This document shows, one piece after another, positions 56,241 to 64,000 of a DNA stretch of 64,000 nucleotides; position 1 is the stretch's first letter; each line of letters opens with the position of its first letter. The notes below the pieces were generated by a model. That model did no database searches, was not told where the DNA came from, and saw nothing but the letters and a program-made list of their open reading frames with translations. Position numbers and translations under genes: made by a program. Location of the stretch: the NCBI GenBank assembly GCA_965205055.1, contig OZ242030.1, forward strand, positions 3,472,001 through 3,536,000, written 5' to 3'. The DNA comes from CBDBBY01 sp965205055. GTDB taxonomy: Bacteria; Pseudomonadota; Alphaproteobacteria; Rhodobacterales; Rhodobacteraceae.

Positions 56241-56812
56241 GGGGTGCATCTCATACTTTTTGGTCGGATAGGATGCCGCTGGTCGAAAGCCGAAGCCAAC
56301 TCCCGGCTCGCCGCACATGCTGCTTGGAATACAACCGTAGGCACGAATTCATCAATTGGAGGGATTGCCGCGCCGCAATCAATTGACCAAAAAACCCACA
56401 TGATCGGCCTTTGGCCGCCCGCCCCCGACCATGAAACGGACTTCGCCGCTTTCCTTTCGACCGCTCAATGCCGAGGAGCAGCCGGACCCCATGAATGCCG
56501 TCCGTCCCTGCGCGGCGGGCTTTGAGGCCGACGCTTGACATGCCCGGCCAAACCTGCGGAATTGTCGGTCCGCAACAGATGGAGGACTGCAGCCTCGGAC
56601 ATCCGGCCGCCGGACGGGCGGCGACACGACCGGCCTGACGCAAGCCACGCTCTGCGCAACGGGATCGCCAGCGGGCCAAAACGGGGGGTCGCCCGCGAAC
56701 GCCATCCCGGCTCCGGGGAGCGAAAGTCTGCGGGTGCCGTTCGACCCCGGTACGGCTGGGGAGCGGTTGAGGTGTGCCCGGCGGAAGAAAAGTTTCATGC
56801 CAAATACGGGAT
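56241..56812 (-). repeat. Miniature ISKra4 element joined to repeat R1, copy 3
   Basis: 56241-56397 is a 157-bp miniature element (left repeat GGTGCATCTCATACTTTTTG, then GGTC, right TTGACCAAAAAACCC; inside CRWSKAEANSRLAAHAAWN). 56398-56812 is repeat R1 in minus orientation, ending near AAATACGGGATGCGC, itself similar to the terminal repeat. The same junction is seen at 17719-18022. The compound unit is about 570 bp. The bases 56002-56240 contain the methylase promoter region and nothing else recognised. Confidence 0.7.
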
Positions 56813-57060
56813 GCGCTCACACGGTGTTTCGCAATCCGGACGCGGCGGCATAGTTGCAAGATTTGACGGAAGAGGAGGCGGAGAAGCATCTTCCCATTGT
56901 CCGCGAGCGTGGCGGTGTTGTCACGCAGCAATGGCGCGACGGCGGTTGGGTGCGTTGTCGCAAGAACAATGCGGACGTAGCGTCCGGCGACGGCCTTGAA
57001 GACGGAAGCGGATGTCGCTGGAGACGACTTGGGCGGCCCTTGCCGCCTACCAATGCTTGA
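56813..57060 (+). pseudogene. ISKra4 N-terminal coding fragment
   Basis: The plus strand reads TVFRNPDAAA-stop-LQDLTEEEAEKHLPIV, then RERGGVVTQQWRDGGWVRCR. It aligns with FRHPDAAAYLQ at 49.27 kb and FRHPETVAFLQILTDEEA at 42.77 kb. This copy extends further than the others. An in-frame TAG and truncation make it non-functional. 57061-57352 contains nothing recognised. Confidence 0.5.
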
Positions 57061-57352
57061 TCGTGCGCGACACGTGGTCGCGGTAGCACTACGCGCAGCC
57101 CTTGAAGACGACGCCCGACATGGAGCGCCTCTGCCGTACCTTGGAACACCCGCTGGCCCGAACGGCCAGTTGGATCGATTGAGACTGCCCTGAACGGGAG
57201 TGAACGACGAAATGTAGTGCCCTAAATTTTGGCACAAACACCTAAAAACAAGCGTTTATCGAAAAAATGTGTCGAAGTTGGACTCCTCTGAAAACCCCTT
57301 GCGTTTGGCTCGCAAGCATGATTCCCGGGGATTGGCGGAATTGGAGGTCTTG

Positions 57353-58358
57353 ATGTCGAAGCAGCGAAGCTCTTGGGACTATGAGGAGCACCTCGGAGCG
57401 ATATTGTCCAAGGGGGACGATCCTTTGGAGAAGCTGTCGGCGACGGTGGATTTCGAGCGGTTCAGACCGATCCTCGAGACGGCCGCCGGACGGCCTCGCG
57501 GCGCGAAGGGTGGCCGGCCTGCGCTGGACGTTGTTTTAAAATTCAAGCTGAACGAGACGGTTCCGGATGCGAACACGCTTTGGGATTTCCGCGAGGCGCC
57601 GGTCAAGGCGGGCGTTCTGGACGAGCTGTTCGAGGAGATGAACCGGATCATCGCGGAGGCGGGCTTCATCTCGCGGTCGGGCCAGATCGTGGATTCGTCC
57701 CTGGTCGCCGCGCCAGCGCGCGACCGGAGAGGAGAAGGCGGCGGTCAAGGAGGGCCGGTCGGCGGGCGAGATCTGGCCGGACGCGCCGGCCAAGGCGTCG
57801 CAGAAGGACACGGACGCGCGCTGGACGGTCAAGCACAAGAAGGCGAAGGCCAGGCCGGACGGCAGGAAGCCGGTCGACATCGCCATTCCGGTCTTCGGCT
57901 GCAAGATCCGCATCAGCATCGACAAGAAGCACGGGATCATCCGCCGCCAGATCGTGACGGACGCCGCCGCGAACGACGGCAAGCGGCTTCGCGAAGGGCT
58001 GATCGACCCCGGCAACACCTGCGGCGATGTGTGGGGGGACACGGCGTACCGCTCGGCGGAGAACGAGAAGTGGCTGAAGGAGAACGGGCCGGACAGCCGC
58101 ATCCACCGCAAGAAGCCGCGCGGCCGCCCGATGCCCGCGCGGACCGCGAAGGCCAACGGGCGCAAGTCGAAGGACCGGGCGAAGGTCGAGCACGTCTTCG
58201 CCCACCGGAAGGCCCGGATGGGGCCGGCGATCCGGACCGTCGGGCTGGCCCGCGCCAAGGCCGCCGTCACGATGGCGAACATCACGTACAACATGGGCCG
58301 ATTGCGATGGCTTCTCGGTCGAGCCAAACCGCCGCCCAATGGCTTGGTGTGCGTTTGA
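57353..58358 (+). pseudogene. IS5-family transposase, frameshifted with internal deletion
   Basis: From ATG 57353 (GGAGG six bases upstream): QRSSWDYEEHLGAILSKGDD, then LEKLSATVDFERFRPILETA and GGRPALDVVLKFK. This runs directly into LNETVPDANTLWDFREAPVK, so the usual segment of about 35 residues between them is deleted. IVDSSLVAAP (first Asp) is followed by a one-base loss near 57715, after which another frame carries VKHKKAKARPDGRKPVDIAI, WGDTAYRSAENEKWL (second Asp) and KVEHVFAHRKARMG (Glu). Inactive twice over. Element ends not located. Confidence 0.88.
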
Positions 58359-58691
58359 GGCCCGAAGCGGGCCGGCGAGGCCGAAACAGGCCCGCATCGG
58401 ACATTGGAAATCCCGAAATCCGGGCCAAATCCGGCCGCATCCGATCCTGATCGACCCGTGAATCCGCTGCGACCGCGCTTGCAGCTGGTCCAGCGCGAAA
58501 TCAGAGGGTTGTCGGAGCGTCTCCAGTTATGAAGTATGAACGTATAAGCGAGTGCCGCCGCCAAGGTTGTCCGCAGCTATGAACAGTAGCGTGTTCTCAA
58601 GGATATCATTCGGCCTGAATTTCTCGGACTATGCTTCCCGTTGAATTGCCGGATAGTCCGGTCGGGAGGACCCGCGAAGAGCGGACACCTG
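58359..58691. other. Gene-free stretch after the IS5 pseudogene
   Basis: The 3' flank of the IS5 pseudogene and the downstream end of the dehydrogenase operon. No terminator with a U-tract or other feature recognised. Confidence 0.4.
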
Positions 58692-59807
58692 TCAAAGAGC
58701 TTCTGTCAGCAAGGAAACGTAATCCGCAAGTTCGGGCTTGCGCGGATTCGCGGCGGTGAGATGATCCTTCATCGCCTTCTTCGCGATGTTTTCGATATGC
58801 GCCGGGTCAAAGCCGATTTCAGAAAGCTTCGAGGGAAGCCCAATTGTTGCTGCAAGATCCCGCAGCCACTTGTCGACGGCAACATTGTCGGGAATCTTCG
58901 CGGCCTGTCTTATGCGTTCAATGGCCCTCGGCGCCGCTTCGGCGTTGTAGCGCAAGACTTGCGGCAGCAGGATTCCGACGAGCGTGCCGTGGTGCAGATT
59001 GAGCTCGCCTAATGGCGCGGCCAGAGCATGCGCGGCGCCCAGCGATTTCTGCAGGCACATTCCGCCCTCGAGCGCGGCCATCATCATTTCCCAACGGGCT
59101 TGCCGGTTGGAACCGTCTTCGACGGCAACCTTCAGCCAGCTGGCCGCCCGCGCCGTGCAGTCGAGCGCGATTGCGGCAGCAGGCGGATTGATCACATTGC
59201 TGAGAGTCGTTTCGATTCCATGGCTCAATGCATCCATTCCGGTGGCGGCGGTCAGGCGGGGCGGCAGGGTCAATGTAAGTTCCGGGTCGCAAATCACCGT
59301 TTCGGCAACCATGTTCAGGTTCACCGGTATGCACTTCGTTCCGTCCTTGAGCATCATGACGCAGGCGCGACCGACCTCCGCGCCGGTTCCAGCCGCGGTA
59401 GGGATGGCAATCTGCGGGGCCACCGTTCCGATCTTTTCCGACCCGCCGGTCTTGACGTCGTAATCGGCCAGCTTGCCGCCATGCGAGGCGATCAGCGCAA
59501 CGGCCTTCGACAGGTCGATGGGAGATCCTCCGCCCAGCGCGATTATTCCGTCGCAACCTTTGTCGCGCCAAATCTCCATGCATTCGAGAAGTGATTGCTC
59601 GGTCGGGTTTTCGGTCGTGCCGTCGTAGATGACCGGGTCAAATGGTTTGGCGGCATCCAGCACTCGGCTCAGCAGCCCCGCCTCCGCCACGCCCTTGTCC
59701 GTCACCAACAGCGGGCGGTTGATCTCAAGGCGCGCTATCTCCTCCGCGAGCGAATTCACGGCGCCGAAGTCGAACAGGATCCGGCTCAGATACTGGATCA
59801 GGGGCAT
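58692..59807 (-). CDS. Iron-containing alcohol dehydrogenase
   Basis: A 371-residue group III (Fe-dependent) dehydrogenase, NAD(P)-linked oxidoreduction of an alcohol or semialdehyde. The nucleotide motif is IALGGGSPIDLSKAVAL; metal ligands are in TAATGMDALSHGIE (Asp/His region) and AAHALAAPLGELNLHHGTL (two His). Related to 4-hydroxybutyrate dehydrogenases and maleylacetate reductases; the substrate is not clear. ATG 59807 overlaps the stop of the upstream aldehyde dehydrogenase (TGATG), and GAAGAG precedes it; a GTG at 59810 is the alternative. Confidence 0.92.
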   Translation of the reverse strand: MPLIQYLSRILFDFGAVNSLAEEIARLEINRPLLVTDKGVAEAGLLSRVLDAAKPFDPVIYDGTTENPTEQSLLECMEIWRDKGCDGIIALGGGSPIDLSKAVALIASHGGKLADYDVKTGGSEKIGTVAPQIAIPTAAGTGAEVGRACVMMLKDGTKCIPVNLNMVAETVICDPELTLTLPPRLTAATGMDALSHGIETTLSNVINPPAAAIALDCTARAASWLKVAVEDGSNRQARWEMMMAALEGGMCLQKSLGAAHALAAPLGELNLHHGTLVGILLPQVLRYNAEAAPRAIERIRQAAKIPDNVAVDKWLRDLAATIGLPSKLSEIGFDPAHIENIAKKAMKDHLTAANPRKPELADYVSLLTEAL

Positions 59808-61256
59808 CACTCTTCAACTTCGTAGTATATGTGCTTGGTTTCCAGGAAATCGTTCATAGCCTCGATTCCATGCAAGCGCCCGATGCCGCTTTCTCGATAG
59901 CCGCCGGTCTCCACCTCGGCCATCAGCCGGTTGTGGCTGTTGAGCCAGACAGTGCCGGATTTGAGTTTGCGTCCCGTGCGCATCGCTCGGCCCAGATCGC
60001 GGGTGAAGACGCTCGACGCCAATCCGAAACGCGTCGCATTTGCCTTGGCAATGGCCTCGTCCTCGTCCGAGAAGCGTTCGATAGAGATGATCGGACCAAA
60101 GAGCTCGTCTTGCACCACCCAGCTGGTGACATCGTCTGCTGAAAAGATCGACGGAGTGACGAACGCCCCTCGCGCTAGATCGCCGCTTGGAGCAATGCCT
60201 TTCAGGACAACGCCGCATTCGTCCGCCGCGCGATCGAGAATGCTCAGAATGCGTTGCCGATTTCGCTGATCGACGAGGGGGCCGAGTTCCACGCCTTGCT
60301 CCAATGGATTGCCGATCTTCACGCTCTCGAAAGCCGCTTTAATCCGCGCGACCATATCGTCGTAAGCTGCGCCCTGAACCAGCACGCGGGCGATTGCCGT
60401 GCACATCTGGCCGTTCAGCGTAATCGCAGCCCGGCGAATCTCGGCGGTGGCCTTATCCGGATCGGCGTCGTCGAATACGATGGCGGGCGCTTTTCCGCCG
60501 AGTTCCAACGAGACATGTTTGATCGTTTTCGCCGCATTGGCCATGATGATTTTGCCGGTCTTCGACGAGCCGGTAAAACTGACCACATCGATTTCCGGGT
60601 GGGTCGACAGGGCTTCTCCGACTTCAGTGCCGAACTCGTTGACCGAGTTGACGATGCCCGGAGGCAGACGTCCGACTGCGTCGAAACACGCCATGACGGC
60701 GGCGTTGGTGAGAGGCGTTTGCGGCGCGGGTTTGATCACCACCGCGCAGCCTGAAGCCAGCGCCGGGGCGACGGAGCGAACAAGCAGAGCAGCCGGGGCG
60801 TTCCAAGGAACGATGACGGAAACGACTCCGGCCGGTTCGCGTGTCATCAGACTCATCTTGCCCGGCCCGCTTTCGAATGTGCGTCCGAACACGTTCCGAG
60901 CGACCCCGGCATAATACCGTGCCTCGCCGAAGCCTGCGGCGACCTCGTGCATGGCTTGGCCGAGAACCTTGCCGTTTTCCTGCGCCATCAGACGGGCGAT
61001 GTCCGCTTGGCGTGACTCCAAACACGTCCGCGAATTCCAGCAAAACGGCGGCCCGAAGCCGAGGGTCGCTGGCCCAAGTCGAATTTTCAAAGGCGTCGCG
61101 CGCGGCAAGGACGGCGCGTTCCGCCAATTCTCCCGACCCGTTGGTCGCGGTTCCAAGGACATCTCCGGTTGCCGGATTGAGGCTTTCTGTCGTGCCGTTC
61201 GGATCTTCCGCGACCCAGACGCCCGCGATGTAGTGATGGCTTTGTGGTGTCGGCAT
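59807..61256 (-). pseudogene. Aldehyde dehydrogenase with a one-base frameshift
   Basis: The 5' part (from ATG 61256) reads QSHHYIAGVWVAEDPNGTTE and LNPATGDVLGTATNGSGELA up to VLLEFADV. One extra base in a TTT run (61021-61023) breaks the frame; the rest continues as LESRQADIARLMAQENGKVL, VVSFTGSSKTGKIIM, VSLELGGKAPAIVFDD (Glu), NGQMCTAIARVLV (catalytic Cys) and NRLMAEVETGGYRESGIG. Corrected length would be about 483 residues, normal for NAD-dependent aldehyde dehydrogenases. Either a natural frameshift or a sequencing error in a homopolymer; everything else is intact. Operon with the Fe-alcohol dehydrogenase. Confidence 0.88.
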
Positions 61257-61360
61257 GGGCCCTGCCCTTCTTGCGCTTCTGCATCTGAGTACTTGGAGAG
61301 ATGCTTTGGAACAACGAGTTTCTACTTTTTCCAGACCAAACTAAAAATTATAGTAGGGCA

Positions 61361-62311
61361 ATGAACACTCGCCAGCTGAAGTACTTTCTGGCCGTTGCCG
61401 AGCTCGGCAGCCTGACCGCGGCCGCGCAGCGCTTGAACGTTTCGCAACCGGCGCTCGGGCGGCAGATAAGGAATTTGGAAGAGCGGCTCGGTCTGCAGCT
61501 TGTCGAACGGCATTCGCGGGGCGTCAGCCTGACCGAAGCAGGCAGACGCTTGAAGGCGCACTCGCAAGATATCCTGGAGCGGATAAACCTCGCCGAAGCC
61601 GACCTGCGCCGCTATGCACGGACGCCGACGGGCGCAGTTTCGCTCGGCGTGACCCCGTCGCTGGGCCGCGCTCTTGTGCCGAGGCTGCTTGAGCGCTGTT
61701 CAGACCAGTTTCCGGAATTGCGTCTGCAGTTCACTCAAGGATTTACTGATCAACTGGAACGCCTGCTGGATGACGGCGTGGTCGATATGGCCGTCACGCA
61801 TTCGAAACGCGACAATTTGCGCCACGAGACTGTTCCTCTGTACGAAGAATCAATTCAGCTGATTGGCAAGCCGCAATTCATTTCGGGACTTCCGGATCCG
61901 GTTTCCGTGCGTGATCTGGCGTCGATTCCGCTGATGATTGATGAACGCAGTCAGCAGGTGAGAAAGATCATCGATGCCGCTCTGCAGGCTGCGGGAACAA
62001 AGTTGACGGATACGATCGAAATCCAAGCGATCAACATCCGCCGCGAATTCGTCATGCAGGGCAAAAGATGCTCTTTTGCCCCGCGCGCCCTGTTCGCCGA
62101 TGAAATCGAAGCGGGACTGCTTCTCGCCCGGCATGTGGCTGCCCCGGGATTTTCGCGCGTCATTCATTTGGGAACGCCCCGCGTCGAGATTTTGACGCCG
62201 GCGATGGCAGCGATGCGTGCGCTGATCGTTGAACTCATTAATGAAGAAATCCGATCAGGCCGGTTCGGCTGGCTGTCCCCGGAGAACTCCAGCCAAAAGA
62301 AAATCCAATGA
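61361..62311 (+). CDS. LysR-family transcriptional regulator
   Basis: A 316-residue LTTR. The N-terminal winged HTH reads LKYFLAVAELGSLTAAAQRL then NVSQPALGRQIRNLEERLGL; the effector domain begins GAVSLGVTPSLGRALVPRLL. It is divergent from the aldehyde/alcohol dehydrogenase operon, the classic arrangement for LysR control of a neighbouring catabolic operon. The 104-base gap between the starts (61257-61360) should contain its binding site. The inducer is unknown. Confidence 0.93.
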   Translation: MNTRQLKYFLAVAELGSLTAAAQRLNVSQPALGRQIRNLEERLGLQLVERHSRGVSLTEAGRRLKAHSQDILERINLAEADLRRYARTPTGAVSLGVTPSLGRALVPRLLERCSDQFPELRLQFTQGFTDQLERLLDDGVVDMAVTHSKRDNLRHETVPLYEESIQLIGKPQFISGLPDPVSVRDLASIPLMIDERSQQVRKIIDAALQAAGTKLTDTIEIQAINIRREFVMQGKRCSFAPRALFADEIEAGLLLARHVAAPGFSRVIHLGTPRVEILTPAMAAMRALIVELINEEIRSGRFGWLSPENSSQKKIQ

Positions 62312-62387
62312 CTGGCATAAACGAATAGTTCTGTTTGTTTGCATAGTGGTTCCCTAGTGTGATCGCCTTGCCCGCCGGGATTCGACT

Positions 62388-62890
62388 ATGGCCAATGATT
62401 TGAACGCGCCGCGCATCAGCAGCCGGATCGACGGTGCCGCACGGAACTCCGAAAGCGGAGAGGCATTCGATAGGCTGAACTTGAACGATGGCATCGCTGG
62501 CCGTTTCGCCGCAACGGGATCGATAAAGGACATGCTCGACGCCATCAATTCCGCGAATGGGGCATTCGCATCATTTGGCGAAGGTCTATCAATGAATCAC
62601 GAGCGTCGGCTTCAAAATGCCGCTGCGATCACGGAAAGCTGGAAGGCTGATTTTGTCGACGGGTCGGGTGACGAGATCGGACCGCCGATCAAGAAGGCCG
62701 GATACGAATTCCGCAAGGCCCTCGGAATGCCTCGGTCCGCCTTCGCAGGCATGCGTCGGCGCGGGGCCGGCTCGACCCGTTCAACGGACTGCTGCTTAAC
62801 GACGAACACTATGCGCCCTTCTTGGGCACAGGCGACAGCGACGGCGGCCGCAAAGGCATTGAGGCGGACTCAATGCGGCGGAGGAATTGA
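62388..62890 (+). pseudogene. Decayed aldehyde dehydrogenase N-terminus fused to an unknown 3' end
   Basis: The frame from ATG 62388 contains AFDRLNLNDGIAGRFAATGS, IKDMLDAINSANGAFASFGE and AAAITESWKADFVD, which correspond to the N-terminal 90 residues of an aldehyde dehydrogenase but with lost motifs. From 62771 another frame, LDPFNGLLLNDEHYAPFLGT then GDSDGGRKGIEADSMRRRN, ends at TGA 62888; this looks like the true C-terminus of a different gene. The locus is therefore a deletion junction. No function expected. Confidence 0.6.
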
Positions 62891-62923
62891 ATTGGCGAAC
62901 AATATCGATTTGAGGGCTGTCGT

Positions 62924-63742
62924 TTGACGCTCACGCTCTATCATCACGGGTCTTCCGTTTGCGCCGCCAAAGCCCGCTTCCATATGGAGGAAAAAGGGCT
63001 TGAATGGGAAGGGATCTATATTGACATCCTCAAGGGCGAGCAATTCGCCGACGAGTTTCTGGCCATCAGTCCCAAAGCCGTCGTTCCGGCGCTTGTCCAT
63101 GAAGGGAAGATCATCAACGAAAGCACGGTGATCTGCGAATATCTCGATCTGGTTTGGCCCGAGACATCGCTGCATCCGAGGGACCCCTACGAATTCGCCA
63201 AGGTCCGCTACTGGTCCAAGGCGCTCGACGAAGAATTGCATCCGGCCTGCGGCGAGTTGACCTTCATGGCGTCTCACCGGCACACGCTGTTCAAGCTCGG
63301 CGAGGAGAAGCTGCGGGAGTTCCTCGACTCCACTCCCAGTCATTCGGTTACGGCAAATTGGCACGAACGCAAAAAAATTCTTGTGAGAGAAGGATTCCAA
63401 GCGCCGGGAGGAGCGGACAAAATCAAATTGTATGACAATTATCTTCACAGGATGGAGGGCGCTCTGAAAGAGCACAAATGGCTCGCCGGGAACGCCTTCA
63501 CCCACGCGGACGTGGGACTGACGCCGTACGTCAACCGGCTCGACATGATGTCGATGTCGGGAATGTGGGGAAACGGACGGCTGCCGCGCGTCGCCGAGTG
63601 GTGGGAACGGATCAAGTCGCGACCGAAATTCAAACTCTCCCTTCTTGACTGGTGTCCGCAGGATCTGACCCGCGACCTGAAGGAAAATGGCGCAAAAAGC
63701 TGGCCCGAGGTGGCCTGCATCCTGGAAATCGAGGAGAACTGA
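62924..63742 (+). CDS. Glutathione S-transferase family protein
   Basis: A 272-residue GST starting at TTG. The thioredoxin-fold N-terminus is LTLYHHGSSVCAAKARFHME with a Ser-x-Cys catalytic-site pattern, then SPKAVVPALVHEGKIINEST (cis-Pro and the glutathione-binding ES). The all-helical C-terminal domain has LAGNAFTHADVGLTPYVNRL. The length and the Cys resemble GSTs from aromatic degradation (dehalogenase or isomerase classes) rather than detoxification classes; the reaction is not predictable. Lies among genes and fragments of aromatic or aldehyde catabolism. Confidence 0.88.
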   Translation: MTLTLYHHGSSVCAAKARFHMEEKGLEWEGIYIDILKGEQFADEFLAISPKAVVPALVHEGKIINESTVICEYLDLVWPETSLHPRDPYEFAKVRYWSKALDEELHPACGELTFMASHRHTLFKLGEEKLREFLDSTPSHSVTANWHERKKILVREGFQAPGGADKIKLYDNYLHRMEGALKEHKWLAGNAFTHADVGLTPYVNRLDMMSMSGMWGNGRLPRVAEWWERIKSRPKFKLSLLDWCPQDLTRDLKENGAKSWPEVACILEIEEN

Positions 63743-63744
63743 GA

Positions 63745-63927
63745 ATGGCGCGTTCCAAGGCCCGGATCCCCGCACCGGCAGGCGGGGCGATCAAGCGGGG
63801 CATGCATCCGGACGATTTGGTCGGTGCGCTTCCGCTCCTCGCTTCGTCCGACAGCGATTTCGCGACCCGCTGGACGATCAATGTCGACGGCGGAGCGATC
63901 GCAAGGCAGGGTAGGAAAAATGCTTAA
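63745..63927 (+). pseudogene. Short-chain dehydrogenase C-terminal remnant
   Basis: A 60-codon frame directly after the GST stop: ARIPAPAGGAIKRGMHPDDL, then VGALPLLASSDSDFATRWTI and NVDGGAIAR. PDDLVG-LLFLAS-DSDF-TGQTINVDGG is the C-terminal signature of short-chain dehydrogenases, here with G-Q replaced by R-W. The Rossmann fold and active site are missing, so this is a remnant, although it has an ATG and could be translated. Its stop overlaps the start of the next gene. Confidence 0.75.
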
Positions 63928-64000
63928 AATCGATGCCTTCAATCACATTTGGCCTCCGGAGTACTACAATGCCTTGACCGAAGTCACAGGTCCGATGACG
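63920..64000 (+). CDS. Amidohydrolase-family protein, 5' part only
   Basis: The first 27 codons of a gene leaving the window: LKIDAFNHIWPPEYYNALTE then VTGPMT. K-I-D-x-F-(N/S)-H-I-x-P-x-x-Y is the start of amidohydrolase_2 enzymes (ACMSD-like decarboxylases and hydrolases), where the Asp/His region binds metal. GGTAGGA precedes the ATG. Fits a catabolic cluster with the GST. Confidence 0.7.
   Translation, partial: MLKIDAFNHIWPPEYYNALTEVTGPMT

Noticed and set aside
56379..56798. 139-codon minus-strand frame in repeat R1
   Set aside because: The corresponding frame is not open in the other copies of R1, so the reading is not conserved as a protein.

Overview
The window reads as an accessory, insertion-sequence-rich stretch of a GC-rich proteobacterial chromosome, most likely alphaproteobacterial. 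The support is the gene families: a Thu/Agl-type alpha-glucoside ABC operon with a LacI regulator, PaaZ/PaaX-type phenylacetate genes, an ABC-3C defence module, and ISKra4, IS5, ISAs1, IS1182, IS21-like and IS3-like elements. No rRNA, tRNA or CRISPR array was recognised. The number of frameshifted genes, solo insertion-sequence ends and short duplicated remnants suggests a genome in active decay.

Layout. 0-5.2 kb: the start of a DUF2235 hydrolase gene, a YjzC-like small protein, and a 1358-residue protein with an N-terminal HTH. 5.5-8.9 kb: a SIS-domain gene cut by an IS5 element with its reading frame restored across the junction, followed by a PfkB-family kinase. 9-12.3 kb: two of the three parts of an ABC-three-component defence system, then a Fic protein. 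12.7-15.5 kb: transposase remnants, a Phd-type antitoxin with a toxin gene broken by two stops, and an ISAs1 element with a perfect 10-bp target duplication. 16.2-22.3 kb: an AAA ATPase, an OLD-family ATPase/TOPRIM protein and a HEPN-like STM4504-family protein. 22.6-24 kb: an IS1182 deletion derivative and repeats. 24.1-26.6 kb: paaG-paaI-paaK. 27.1-28 kb: an unknown protein. 28.5-35.6 kb: alpha-glucosidase, LacI regulator and a four-gene sugar importer with two palindromic operators. 35.7-38.3 kb: a broken AAA gene, an hsdR 5' fragment and a dGTPase. 38.4-42.1 kb: an ISKra4 remnant joined to a 5' fragment of a second paaG-like gene, then paaZ-paaX. 43.4-45.3 kb: an AT-rich ATPase-PIN pair. 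46-49 kb: a DUF5131 protein and a FadB-like fusion. 49-50.5 kb: the largest ISKra4 copy. 51-56 kb: a PLD-family nuclease and two DNA methyltransferases, with a decayed IS5 between them, which together look like a restriction-modification system. 56.2-58.4 kb: repeats and an IS5 pseudogene. 58.7-64 kb: an alcohol/aldehyde dehydrogenase pair (the aldehyde dehydrogenase frameshifted), a LysR regulator, dehydrogenase fragments, a GST and an amidohydrolase start.

Function. Two catabolic themes are interleaved with defence genes. One is phenylacetyl-CoA degradation: PaaK activates, PaaG isomerises the epoxide, PaaZ opens the ring, the FadB-like enzyme could perform beta-oxidation, PaaI rescues CoA, and PaaX represses. 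The ring epoxidase paaABCDE is not in the window. The other is uptake and hydrolysis of alpha-glucosides. The defence-like genes (HTH giant, ABC-3C, Fic, Phd, AAA, OLD, HEPN, dGTPase, hsdR, ATPase-PIN, PLD nuclease with two methyltransferases) make this a defence island in which several systems have already lost a component.
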